DNA of 64,000 nt. It comes from Lycorma delicatula. Lineage: Eukaryota > Arthropoda > Insecta > Hemiptera > Fulgoridae. The first letter of the stretch is position 1. Each line of letters starts with the position of its first letter. The notes below the pieces were generated by a model. It ran no database searches. It was not told the origin of the DNA and saw nothing but the letters and a program-made list of their open reading frames with translations. Shown in pieces: positions 13,379 to 23,700 of this stretch. Both the position numbers and the translations under genes were made by a program. Location of the stretch: NCBI RefSeq assembly GCF_047948215.1, contig NC_134462.1, positions 117,982,437 to 118,046,436 of the forward strand. The letters are read 5' to 3'.

Positions 13379-14105
13379 GAGTGACCCTGCCTTCGCAGTT
13401 TGGGCAGTACCATCCGCCCACCTCCTTCCAAACAGGTATGTCTTAAAAGCTCCATGGCCGGTCAGGAATTGGGTGAGCCGATAGCCCAGCTCACGAAACC
13501 CCCTTCCGAACCTCTTCTGTCCCTGATGAGTCGGTGGGTCCATCGTCCGTTACCAGCAGCGTCCCACCGAGCCTGCGATTCAGCGATCATCGCCTCAAAC
13601 GAGTCCTTCCGATCGCCTCCCTAATGTCGGGCCAACTGCTGCAGTGGGATGACACCCGCAACAACCATATCTGTGGACACGGAATTATACGCCGCCGCCA
13701 CCTGGAGCTCGACACGGCCCAGAACTCCCTCCCCTCACCACCACCAACCGGCGTTGTGCCCCTCTTCGATAGCCCTGTGCCATACTGGGATTCCGTACAG
13801 GACCACAGAGTTTGCTACATGCGCATATAGGCGACTCTTCGAAGTACGTGGAGCCTCCACTCTCCCCATCAGCTTGCTCAGTGATTTTGCTCAGGGATCC
13901 GGTCTGCCGTGTGGCGTGCTTCCTGTTCATCGGTTGTGAATGATCGCCGGTGGTCCATCCATATGTCGAAGTGTTTGATCAACCCTCAAAAACCTACCGG
14001 GTGATCCCCCACCCAAAGGGTAATTGGAGTTAACCAACTCCTCGCCGCCAGCACCAGCGCCCTCACCTTCTCCTTAGCCAATAGAAGGCCCTTCAGGTTC
14101 AACCA
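13379..14105 (-). pseudogene. R1-clade LINE reverse transcriptase ORF, C-terminal fragment
   Basis: Minus-strand translation in shifting frames shows the region downstream of the RT in R1-clade elements: WLNLKGLLLAKEKV, then SVVLYGIPVWHRA, then AYNSVSTDMVVVAGVIP (the 'AYRTVST...AG.P' block), then RWDAAGNGRWTHRLI, then LGYRLTQFLTGHGAFKTYLFGRR. The zinc finger survives only as CPNCEG before truncation at the SINE junction (13378). R1 elements are site-specific or dispersed non-LTR retrotransposons encoding an APE endonuclease and RT; neither catalytic domain is present. At least three frameshifts make it non-functional. GC content is far above the surroundings. It adjoins a Jockey fragment upstream in the same orientation. 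Confidence 0.88.
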
Positions 14106-15090
14106 ACACCGCACTTATTCAATGGTTTCATGTCTAGGAGATTAACTGCTACAAAGTTCATATGATAATCTAACCGCTGCCTATAATTTGAACCGAACTG
14201 TTTGACCTCTTCATGAAGTCAAGGTACTTCTAGGTATTCGTTTCGAACGACTACAATGCCTCTGTAATGGATCTTGTCAACTTATTCTGGAAACGTTATA
14301 TAATCTTAATGTTACTCTTGCTCGTCGTATCCCATTGCTCTATGTCATGCGTCCAAACTGGTCTTAGAATGACCTTGTATATTATAGTTTTGGAGAGTTT
14401 TTTTGGACAATGATAAGTATGAATTCCTGCCTAATAACCAATAATCTCCTTGTGCTTCGTTGTTTCCTTTTTTTTCACTTGGTATTTTCACGTTAAACAA
14501 CGGCCAAGTTGGAGCCGATGGTATTTGACACGTTCAAAATGCGGGATGAAAATTTCAGATATTGAGACAGTCACCTCTTCTCATCGCATTCATAATATGA
14601 CTCAACTTAATTTGATTCACCTTTTTGTTAACTATATGCCAATCAATTGTAATACCGACTGGTGCTTCGTTTAGAGCTAATTGAAAATCTTCGTCAACAG
14701 CCAGGATTTCTGTACAACGAGGCGACATTGTCCGGAGCCGAAAGCTCCGCAGTGAAAATTGAGTACAGGGCTGGTCCTAAGACGGAGCCTTATGGAACCC
14801 CGGATCTAATGTCAAAGGATCCCAGATAACTCATCCTTGCATCTGATCTAGGAAAAACGCTCGTCGAGGTAGTTCCTTAAAACCAGGTAGAAGGGTTAAG
14901 GAAGGTTGCGTTTCAGTTTATGGAGCAGATCAGCATACCAGAACTTGCTGAACATTAAGGAGGCATCTGATTAAAAACATCTCAATCTTCCAATGGATTA
15001 TGGGTATCATGTACGCTTAAAATCTTAACCATTTTTTTATCTGTTGGTATAATTCTGACCTCACCCCGGTTCAAGGGAAGTATGCTGGAC
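14106..15090 (-). pseudogene. Jockey-clade LINE reverse transcriptase ORF, fragment
   Basis: Read on the minus strand across frameshifts: KFWYADLLHKLKRNLPEPFYLVLRNYL (split between frames), GSVLGPALYSIFTAELSAP (RT palm region), a basic segment around NAMRRGDC, then YWLLGRNSYLSLSKK and, near the end, a stretch around NLLDMK. This order (palm 'GSVLGP.LY.IFT', then 'YWLIGR.S.LSL', then 'LLD') is typical of Jockey-clade non-LTR elements of insects. The catalytic YADD box is not readable and many stops occur. The element stops where the R1 fragment begins at about 14105. Its 5' end near 15090 is uncertain. Confidence 0.8.
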
Positions 15091-16180
15091 ACTAGTAGCG
15101 TATGACACTAGAGTATTCTTGGTTTTATGATTTGATTAGAGTAGAAAAACTGCTTTTGTATTATCCCGAAAAAACTCTTTCCATCTTAGTATATTCAAAA
15201 TCATTTAGTAAAAAGCGGTCTATACACATAAAAGTTTCATTAAGTAATTTTTTCTTTGTTGTTTCAGTTTTAGACAATGGATCAATTTTTTTTTTTTTTT
15301 TTTGAAGCATTAGGAATATCGACTATTAGGTCATTAGAGCCCCTTCCACAAAAAAAAATTATTATTATTATTATTATATACATAAGGCTTTAAAAATATA
15401 CACGTACTTTTCAATCTTTATCAAAAGTTATATTTATTTTAAGAATAATTTTTTGTTCAAGCATCTTCTAAGTTATTATTATTTACTAAGTATTTTTATT
15501 CTTATTTTTTACACGTTAAAAAGTAAAAAGTTTAAGTTAGAGCAGAATTTAATTTAATAACAATATATTTTTTACATCTTTAACTGGTTAACTACATTTC
15601 GTTTTTAGTGCATATTGTAATAAGTAATGTGGACTTTTATAACAATAAAATTAAAGCTTATTCATCACAGATTATAAGTATTTTATTTTGATAATAAAAA
15701 TTTAAATAAATAAATAAGAATATAAGTAAGGTGACAAGAATAACAGTAACAATTTTAAAGTAAATCACTGAATGAAACATAAAATTTTACGTTCCATATA
15801 AGTATTGAGAAAGGTAAGCGATATCGTTGTCTGTGTTTTTTTTTTTTTTTTTTTTTTTTTAATTTTATTTTAGAACCATTAATATTTAAAGTTTCTTGAA
15901 AAGAAGCTGGTACAAAACCGACAACCATTTGGTATATAACTGGTATTTTTTAAATGAATGGAAGTTATACGTCAATTTTTTTTATCAATACTCAATAGGA
16001 TAATATATTGGTATATTAAAATCTTGTTTTGTCATTTTCATAAGAAATATCATGTTAACGAATGTATATGTCATTGACACCTATTGCATTTATAATATTT
16101 TGATTGTCCAACCAACAGAAATGTCAGATACAGTTGTATAAAGATGACTAGAAAAAAAATGTTTCGTACGTTTGAAAGGG
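15091..16180. other. AT-rich stretch with two poly(T) tracts
   Basis: T runs at about 15286-15303 and 15838-15860 look like poly(A) tails of minus-strand retroposons, but the sequence to their right is too short or decayed to name. ATT trinucleotide run at 15358-15377. Confidence 0.5.
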
Positions 16181-16182
16181 GA

Positions 16183-16320
16183 TAGTCACGCGGCTAGGCT
16201 GTTATGATTTTTGACTCCAGGGTGAAAGGTAGAAAAGAAATATGGAGGCAGCAATCGGCAGGACGTCCAAATTACAAGGTACTGAATGCGCTTAGGTTCG
16301 ATCCATCCCCTTCGTCATCA
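16183..16320 (+). repeat. Possible retroposed tRNA-like fragment
   Basis: A less AT-rich island containing an exact B-box-like GGTTCGATCC at about 16292, with a weak A-box-like GATAGTCACGCGG about 100 bases upstream. The spacing is too long for a tRNA. It may be a third SINE type or chance. Confidence 0.3.
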
Positions 16321-19300
16321 CTATATAATAATAATTGTTTGTGGCGAACAATGATTTTAGAGTTTCTATTGTAATACAAAAAGAGGTGTTGAGGAGGCAA
16401 ACGCTACCTTTTAATAATAGTGATTAAATGTTACGTTCAGGTGAGAAGGTGAGAATATATATATATATATAAGGGATACGTAAAATAACGGATCGTCGAT
16501 CCACGATCGGTAACCAAGTAAAGTTCAATAAAAATAAATAAATAAGCATAATTTTAAAATTTAACATATACCGTTACACTAATGTATTTAACTATCAAAA
16601 CTCAATCTAATTTTGTAGTAAAATTACTCTATTTTTAATGTATTTAGAACATAATGTTCAAGTAAAAGAAGAAAAAAACGCTTAAAGAAAAAGTAGCTTA
16701 AATTTTTATTAGTTTAACTCAGAAGAATAATGTCATTGAAGTTCTTTTTTTATCAAATATCCGGGTGAAAAATATAATAAATTTTAAACCTGTCTTTAAA
16801 CAAATTGAATTTGAATGTATCTAATTGATATATTATACTGATTGTCTTAAAGAGTTAATAAATCTTCACATAAAAATAAAAAAAGATTTCAAACACAAGT
16901 TGTTTTATCTTTCATGATAGAACATTAAAGACGATGGCCTAATATTTAAATACATATATCTATTAAATCTTTCTCATAGAATGAGTTATATAAGCCTATA
17001 TTTTAATTTATTTTTAATAATTTTAGATTTTACGTTAATAAAATTCAACCTAAAAATTATTCCAGATTTTCTTTCGCTGTCTTTAATTGTTTTTAAAAAA
17101 TCATAACAACATATGCAATAAAATGTATATAATACAATTGTCAGTATAGAAAAAAGTCTTTTAATTTTAAGGAAATCTAATTATTTTTAAGTGGTTCATA
17201 TTATTAAAAAAAAACAAAATTTCTTATTTTATTTATCATAAAAAACAAATGTCTTACCGTTTTATTGTTCTAAGTGTCTTATTTCTTATCAGTAGAAAAA
17301 TAAAAACATTTTAACAGCTATTTTCGGTTAATTTAAGAAAATGGAACTTCTACTTTCTTATAAATATCAAGGATATTACAAAGTAAATAAAAAAAATCGT
17401 TTAATTTAGTTAAAATTTGGTTTTAATTAGATAGTCATGACCGCTATCTGTTGGTTAGATAAACGAGTGATAGATTGCCTTTAAATTATAGGATCATAAA
17501 AAATGAAAATTTTTATGAGTTGTTTGTTCTATTAAGAATTTTTTTTTAACCTTGTTTATAATTTAATATTTTCATTCATACATATTTAAAAAAATTTTTT
17601 AAATGATTTTTTATGATTAATAGCATAAATATTACGTCAATAAAAAATACATAAGATCGAAAATACCTAAAAAAATCCAAAATTATTAAAAATAAAAATA
17701 GAATAAGTTTTTACAATTTCTGAAAATGTATTATACTCGTATGTGCTAAACACAGACAGATACAGAAAAAAAAATATATATATGTAATGGGTGTGTCACT
17801 CAAACAATTTCAAATTTGAACGAATTATTTTTCAAAAATAAATATTTGAAATTTATAAAATTATGATCTTACTTGAAATAATGATTAATGACTTTTTCAT
17901 TAGGTAACTTATGGAATAGTGACTACCTTAAAAATGTTTGATTTAAAATATGTAGAACTTGTCTATTGCGTATCGTTATTGCTACTAATGAAAATTGATC
18001 ACATTAAGCAGACTGTAATTTTATACGTAATATAAAATACACATACATCATTATCAAAGGTAGAAATGTTTTTATAATTATCATTTATACTTTTCACATG
18101 CTTATGAAATTATTATGTAAAAATGTACTTCATTTGTTAATACCGGTACTAAAAAAAAAAAAAAAATACAAATTTTATGTTGAAGAAAAAACGTTTCTCA
18201 CAAAGCTTGTTGAATCCATTATCTTCTTGGACAGGACAAAAACGTGGTAAAGTTACGTAAGCGGTCAAATTTTACACGTGTAATATTTTTAAAAAAGTTT
18301 GCTGTAATGCATTACTTTTTTTTATTTTACTCTATCTTTACATTAAAAATAGGTTCCTAGGTTAATTACAGAAAAATTAACTCTGGTTTTATTTAAATAA
18401 TTTATAAATATTAGATGTAATCATTAGATAAAACTTTCTTTGACTATGGACAAAGGGGACGTTTTGGGAATTTCTATTTTATCAGATTTATGGTAGCAAA
18501 TTTTCTTGAAAAGCATTCAAATATTTATAAAAAATTTTGAAGCTACATAATTTTTATAAAATTTCATTAAACAATTCCTTCATATAATAAGAAATTGGAA
18601 TTTCTTAGAAATTCACGTAGCGGTCACTAAAACGCTACTTTTTGTTTTGACTTAATTTTAATTTACCGAGTAATGATAGTTTATTCAAGAAATGTATACA
18701 GCTTAAGTTGCACATTATAAAATATTTTTAATCGTTTACATCTACTATTTATGTTCTGGAGTGCATACATGTTTTCTTTATTATGATTAAAAATTATAAA
18801 AATAATTATATAAAAAAAAAATAATATCAACTAATTTAAAAGTTTATTAAAATTTATTCTTTTAAAATACTACTTCTGGTTGAGTGCGTATTACATCGAT
18901 AACAAACGGCTGTGAATCTTATCGGCAAGTTTTTCAACGGTGTAATTAAATTATTCATAACGATTTCCTCCCTTTAATTTTTCCCTCTAATCTTCCCTGT
19001 TTTACATAATTAATACGAGTAATTAAACTTTATTGAGTACGACCCACTAACCTTGTTCTTGATGTAAACTTTTCCAATTTTTTTTTTATTCAAATGATTA
19101 ATGAACATCCTTTTTATTTAGTATCCTGTAGAGGTAGAACGATTTAAGAAGTTTTATGTATTTGTATCCGTATTTCTGCAGCCAAAGTTTTCAAATGACG
19201 GTGTTATATTTTAATCCTACTTAAATGAGGGTACTTTTATTTATTTATTTTTTTATAATGTTTATTGTATTTATGGTGCTCACTCTTTCTGCAACTAAAT

Positions 19301-19460
19301 GATTTAAATTTCACAGTTACAAACACTTTGGCTCAAATTAGTGTGGCTACAAAACAACTTTAAATTCGAATTATGTTTTATTAATATTCTGAAATTAATA
19401 AAAGGGATTTTAAAATGAAACAAAAACGTTCACCTTCAAATATTAGTTAGCTTAATACAC
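16321..19460. other. AT-rich non-coding stretch
   Basis: Three kilobases of AT-rich DNA with no supported gene. Short AT microsatellite at 16457-16471, A run at about 18150-18166. Confidence 0.6.
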
Positions 19461-19462
19461 TA

Positions 19463-19490
19463 GAGTCGTTTGGAAAGTTCTCGATCTGTC
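19463..19490 (+). repeat. mariner left terminal inverted repeat
   Basis: GAGTCGTTTGGAAAGTTCTC and following bases, preceded by TA (19461-19462), the mariner target dinucleotide. Its reverse complement recurs with several mismatches at 22643-22668. It lies about 107 bases before the transposase start. Confidence 0.7.
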
Positions 19491-19596
19491 ACAGAGATAG
19501 CCAAGTATGACGAAACGACTGTGACAGTGATCAAGTATGAGCCTTAAGATGTAATCTTATCGAGTAAATAAAACATGTTTTGGTGTTATCTGAAAA

Positions 19597-20095
19597 ATGG
19601 ATGTAAAGGTCTTTGTTTTAAAAGGATTATTCCGGACGAACAAACAAAAAGAGTTAGATTCCGCTTAAAAAACCTTTTTCACTTCGTTTTCAACGGTAAA
19701 AGTGTGTTGTTTAATCTTAACGTAGTCGTATATCCATTCAAGGTGAAGAACGCGGGACGCTTAAAAGTCACTACTACTGAAGGAGTCGTCACAAAAATTC
19801 ACAGTGATAAAAATGATCTCCGATTGAAAGTTTACGATATTTCTGGTATCAAAAACATCTCACTAGACCATGTATTACATTTTAAAGTGTTGTGAATAAG
19901 ACCAAAGTTTTCCGCCGGACGGAAGCCGCGTTTGTTAACATTCGACCAAAAAAATATTCGCCTTAACACTTCTCAAGGGTATTTTCGATTAATTTAAACG
20001 CAATTACGCTGAGTTTCTTCAACGTTTTATAACGCTAGATGAAATACAGATTCAATATTACATGCCGGATACCAAACGTTTCGAAGTGGTATTCG
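19597..20095 (+). pseudogene. mariner (DD34D) transposase, 5' half
   Basis: Plus-strand reading across frameshifts gives MDVKVFVLKGLF, then SFSTVK, RISIQGEERG, KVTTTEGVVTKIH, DLRLKV, ISLDHVLHFKVL, KFSAGRKPRLLTFDQKNIRL and RFITLDEIQIQYY. These match, in order, the two helix-turn-helix domains, the linker and the first catalytic Asp block (TLDE) of mariner transposases, which cut and paste DNA at TA sites. The start at 19597 gives the mariner-like frame; an overlapping frame from 19575 carries the VTTTEG to HFKVL part. Homology stops around 20095, where an R1 LINE begins. About 115 residues, including the second catalytic Asp region, are missing before the gene resumes at 22398. Multiple stops; inactive. 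Confidence 0.88.
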
Positions 20096-21988
20096 CTCAA
20101 TAAGGCTATTAAGAGACGTAAAAAGGATTGCTGGATCAGGCTCTGCGAAGAGCTTGACAGCAATCCCTGGAGCCAGGCATATCGTAATGTGACCAAAAAG
20201 TTCGGGAGACGTATCCCTATCCTCAATAAGACCAGTGTTGCAAGGGAGGTAGCCAGGTTGCTCCCGCATACAGTGCCTGATATCGTGAGATCCATACCTT
20301 GCGACAATAGAAGATTCACCATGGAAGAGCTACAACTTGCGGCGAGGAGTTTGGCAACCAGAAAGAGCCCTGGCCCGGACAAGATTCCCGCGGCACTGAT
20401 CAAGGGGCTGGTTCAGAAGGCTCCCTGGGAGATGCTCGAGATTGCCAGCCACGGCATGGAGAACGGAGACTTCCCCGATTGCTGGAAGGAGGCCAGAGTG
20501 GTATTCCTACCTAAAGGCACCTCTTCGGAGGAAGATATAACCTATAGACCCCTGAGCCTCCTTAACATGATGGGGAAGCTAGTAGAAAAGATGCTGGCTG
20601 GCCGCATCATCAAAGAACTAGAAGAGGGAGCCGGAATCAGTCCTAACCAGTACGGGTTTATGCGGGGGCGATCCACCGTGCAGGCTATCTGCCGAATTTC
20701 GGGATGGGCCAACGAGGTGAAGAGATGCACTTGGCGAACCAGGAGAATTCCACTGATGCTGTCACTAGACATAAAAAACGCGTTCGGGGCTATTGGTTGG
20801 GGTCACATTAATGACGCAATTGCGGCTAGGGGCCTCAGCCCGTACCTGCGTAGGCAAATTGACTGTTACTTGTCCAACAGAGGATGTCTGGTAGAAGCAC
20901 AGGAAGAAACAGTACATTTTCAAATGCACGGTGGAGTTCCGCAGGGCTCTGTTCTGGGGCCGTTGTTGTGGCTAGTGATTATAGATGAACTCCTTCAGAA
21001 GGAGTTTCCTGTCGGCATCCAGGTCCTGGCTTATGCAGATGACCTTGCAGTCCTCGTAGAGGGAAGGACGGTCTTGGAGGTGCGGGAGAGGATGTATGCG
21101 GCCATCGACACTATACAGGAGTGGTTGAGGTCCAGGGGTCTGCAACTGTCTACGGAAAAATGCCGGTGCATTGCCTTTACGGGTAGAAGAGTGCTAGAAC
21201 CGTTCAATATTTCCATCAACGGCCATGCTGTAGAAGAAGCGAATAACATCAAGTACTTAGGAGTTATCCTCCAGAAAAACGGTAGATACACCGAGCACAT
21301 AGTCAATGTATGCAACAAGGCAGAAAGGATGATAAAAAGTCTAAACATCATTATGTCATCGCAGAATGCCCCTCGGGCCTCAAAGCGCCGTTTACTGGCG
21401 ACCACCGTCGTGTCTTCGCTTATGTATGACGTTCCGGCCTGGTGGCGCTCTATCGCCATCAGGCGCTACAAAGAGAGACTGGCGAGGACGCACCGGTGAG
21501 TGCTCCTAGGTGTTGTGTCCGCATACAGGACAGTGTCCTATGCCGCCCTGTGCGTGTTATCGGGTACACCTCCTATTGACCTAATTGCAAAAAAGAGGGT
21601 GGAGAGGGCACAAGGCAAGCCAGAACAAGAGGTCAGGGATGCCGTTTATAATATCTGGCAGGAAAGATGGTCGCAGGAAGCTGTGGGTCGATGGACGAGA
21701 ACCCTCATCCCCAACATCAAGCCATGGTTGTCGAGAAGATTTGGTGAGATTGATCATCACCTATCGCAGTTTTTTACAGGACATGGTTCCTTCAATAACT
21801 ACCTGCACAAAATAGGCAAGAGAGAAGAGCCAATTTGCAACTACTGCAACGAGATAGATGATGCTGAGCACACCTTTTTTGAGTGCAATAGGTGGGACAG
21901 ACTTAGACATAGTAAGGCACTCACAGGTATAACTCCAGACAGAGACAACAATAGACTACATGCTAAGAAGCGAGTCAAACTGGAATGA
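20096..21988 (+). pseudogene. R1-clade LINE ORF2: reverse transcriptase and C-terminal zinc finger, one nonsense codon
   Basis: The best preserved protein in the window: one frame of about 630 codons with a single in-frame TGA at 21497-21499, at a place where relatives have a charged residue, consistent with CGA to TGA decay. It begins in the linker after the (missing) endonuclease with LNKAIKRRKKDCW. RT motifs follow: SLDIKNAFGAI, GGVPQGSVLGPLLW and the catalytic YADDLAV. After the stop come AYRTVSYAALCVLSGTPPIDL, the R1-clade block, and a CCHC finger CNYC...H....C (CNYCNEIDDAEHTFFEC). It copies its own RNA by target-primed reverse transcription. The ATG at 20039 is not real: the first ~19 codons are out-of-frame mariner sequence. 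GC-rich against AT-rich flanks, so fairly recent. Confidence 0.95.
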
Positions 21989-22397
21989 TTTTGCTAGTTT
22001 TATTAGACAAGTTATTCTACAGAAATACTCCGATGAGAGAAGACAAGGTGTTGGCTAGAATAGGACTGGGTGGACAGCCTTGCTGGTGAGGTCCAGCATG
22101 CTGCGGTGTGTTGGCACTGATGAGCCACCAAGGACTCCACGGATAACAGTCAAGTAACAGCACACTGAATACTGAAGGGACCCGGCGCCGCGTCGCGGCG
22201 AACTGGGTCTGGCGTGGTGTCCAAAAGGGCAATATTAATAAAGAACTCTCAAAAAGAGCTAACCGGTAGGCCGACCTGCCATAGCCGGTAGGTGGGGAGG
22301 CCTATTTGAGTTTAAAGACACTCCCCTGGGCGGCGTAATACCAACAAGTCGGTCCGGCCCAGGGGAGCTGAGAGAAAAAAAAAAAAAAAAAAAAAAA
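21989..22397 (+). repeat. R1 LINE 3' UTR with terminal hairpin and poly(A)
   Basis: GC-rich untranslated tail of the R1 copy ending in about 23 A residues (22375-22397). Close to the tail is an 11-bp stem, CTCCCCTGGGC (22321-22331) with GCCCAGGGGAG (22357-22367), and further upstream a GC palindrome around CGCCGCGTCGCGGCG (about 22188-22202). Such 3' structures may be recognised by the element's RT. No target-site duplication was found. Confidence 0.85.
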
Positions 22398-22640
22398 TGA
22401 CGTACTGTTCGATTTTGCTCCCTGCGATTACTTCCTCTTCTCAAACTTGTAGAAACGGCTCACTGAATGAAAATTCACTTCAAATGAAGAGGTCAGAGGT
22501 GAGAAAACCACTTATTTTGCAGAGTTGGACAGATAACACTGACGAGATTAAAAAGTTGTAAAGTCATTCTTCTAAATGTATCAATTGCAAGATGATTATG
22601 CAGAAAAAATCCTCTGAAAAATTTCGTGTTTTCTTTGTCA
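22398..22640 (+). pseudogene. mariner transposase, 3' end
   Basis: Immediately after the R1 poly(A), the plus strand reads FDFAPCDYFLFSNL, stop, KRLTE, then YFAELDR and a decayed C-terminus. FAPCDYFLF is the third catalytic Asp block of DD34D mariner transposases and YFAELD is a conserved C-terminal block. This is the remainder of the gene begun at 19597. Several stops and frameshifts. Confidence 0.88.
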
Positions 22641-22642
22641 GG

Positions 22643-22668
22643 CTTACTGAACTTTTTGATCGACCCTC
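22643..22668 (-). repeat. mariner right terminal inverted repeat
   Basis: Read as reverse complement, GAGGGTCGATCAAAAAGTTC aligns with the left repeat GAGTCGTTTGGAAAGTTC over a shared AG.GTCG....AAAGTTC core. The flanking TA is not preserved. Confidence 0.65.
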
Positions 22669-22740
22669 AAAAATTAATAACTTATTACATTTCTATCAAT
22701 ATAGTATAACTAACATGCACGTACTAATGGCTGAAAATAA

Positions 22741-22815
22741 TTTTTTTTTTTTTGTCTCCAGTCATTTGACTGGTTTGATGCAGCGCTCCAAGATTCCCTA
22801 TCTAGTATCTAGTTT
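22741..22815 (-). repeat. LINE-A 3' end stub (copy C)
   Basis: About 62 bases plus a T13 tract. In minus orientation it ends with a perfect 7-bp hairpin, CCAGTCA-AA-TGACTGG (22758-22773), then GAGAC and poly(A). The same 3' end, less well preserved, terminates LINE-A copies at 32.8 kb and 53.2 kb. This is an extreme 5' truncation. Confidence 0.85.
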
Positions 22816-22821
22816 AATTAA

Positions 22822-23700
22822 TTTTTTTTTTTTTTTTTTAATCTTTAGAGGTTGCAGAGGACCACTTTAGTCAACTCTGGTTCGTCTTTTCTTTTTATTT
22901 TTCTTCTTGATTGCTTCCCAATACTTCTTGTCAGATCTTGTTTTTTTGAGTTCTTCTTAACAAACCCTTGTTGTTGTTTTTTTTTCTTTAATTTTAAATC
23001 TGGAGTTTGCTTCTTTAAGTATTTTCATATTGTCAGTTTTGTTTCGTAAATCTTCTATTGTGATTTCTAGTTCTTGCATATTTTGTTTAATTTCGGTGAT
23101 CCAGGTCGGTGTTTTGGACATTTTCCAGTATTTATCGATCATTTTCCTGACGAGCCTGTTCGGTTCTGTCCTTATTATGTGTCCAAAGAAGGAAATTCTT
23201 TTCTTTCTAAAGCAGGATAGAGCTGGTTCTACGTCTTTGTGTACATCTTGGTTTGGTATGAGTCGCCATTCTCCCCCATCAGTAAGTCGTCTTTTATTTA
23301 AGCATGTTCTTAGAATTCATCTTTCTATTCTTTGCACCTCTGCTGAGTAGGAAATGTTGGATCTTAGATTTGAAGAGTGTTTAGCTTCCACATGATATTA
23401 TAGGTCTGATTACAGTTTTGTAACGTTTGAATTTGGTATTTATTAGATGCTTCTTTTGTTATACGTTGTTTTGGTGGTATTTTGTGTATAACTGAGCCTT
23501 TGTGTTTTTTCTTTCTAGTTTACTTTTCTTTGAGGTTATGTGTGATTTTTCTCCAAAATATATTAACCGCTCAATTAGCTCGACTTTGCGTCCATTTGTG
23601 ATTATGTGGTTCAATACCAGAGGATTTATGGCCATTATTCTAGTCTTTTCATATGATATTCTTAGGCCTACTTTTTCTGCTAGATCTGCCTTATATAATT
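22822..23700 (-). pseudogene. Non-LTR LINE (type D), post-RT C-terminal fragment with poly(A)
   Basis: Minus strand: a poly(A) (T18 at 22822-22839), a 3' UTR, then coding sequence in reverse. The N-terminal end reads LAEKVGLRISYEKTRIMAINP, the post-YADD RT segment, followed by a broken thumb region and FFGHIIRTEPNRLVRKMIDKYW and WITEIKQNMQELEITIEDL near the C-terminus. This set is characteristic of a LINE group common in insect genomes, whose clade I do not assign. The copy starts just after where the YADD box should be, so it is 5'-truncated near 23700. It lacks endonuclease and catalytic RT, and several frameshifts occur. It follows the LINE-A stub in the same orientation. Confidence 0.75.

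Noticed and set aside
13400..13939. Plus-strand open frames of 74-98 codons across the GC-rich island
   Set aside because: They overlap, in antisense, the R1-clade LINE C-terminal reading on the minus strand, which has recognisable motifs; the plus frames have none.
19575..19895. Possible viral-like or novel 106-codon gene ahead of the R1 LINE
   Set aside because: KVTTTEGVVTKIH, LRLKV and ISLDHVLHF followed by LLTFDQK and RFITLDE place it in a mariner transposase read partly out of frame.
20027..21459. Minus-strand frames of up to 142 codons
   Set aside because: They are antisense shadows of the R1 reverse transcriptase, whose RT motifs and zinc finger are unmistakable.
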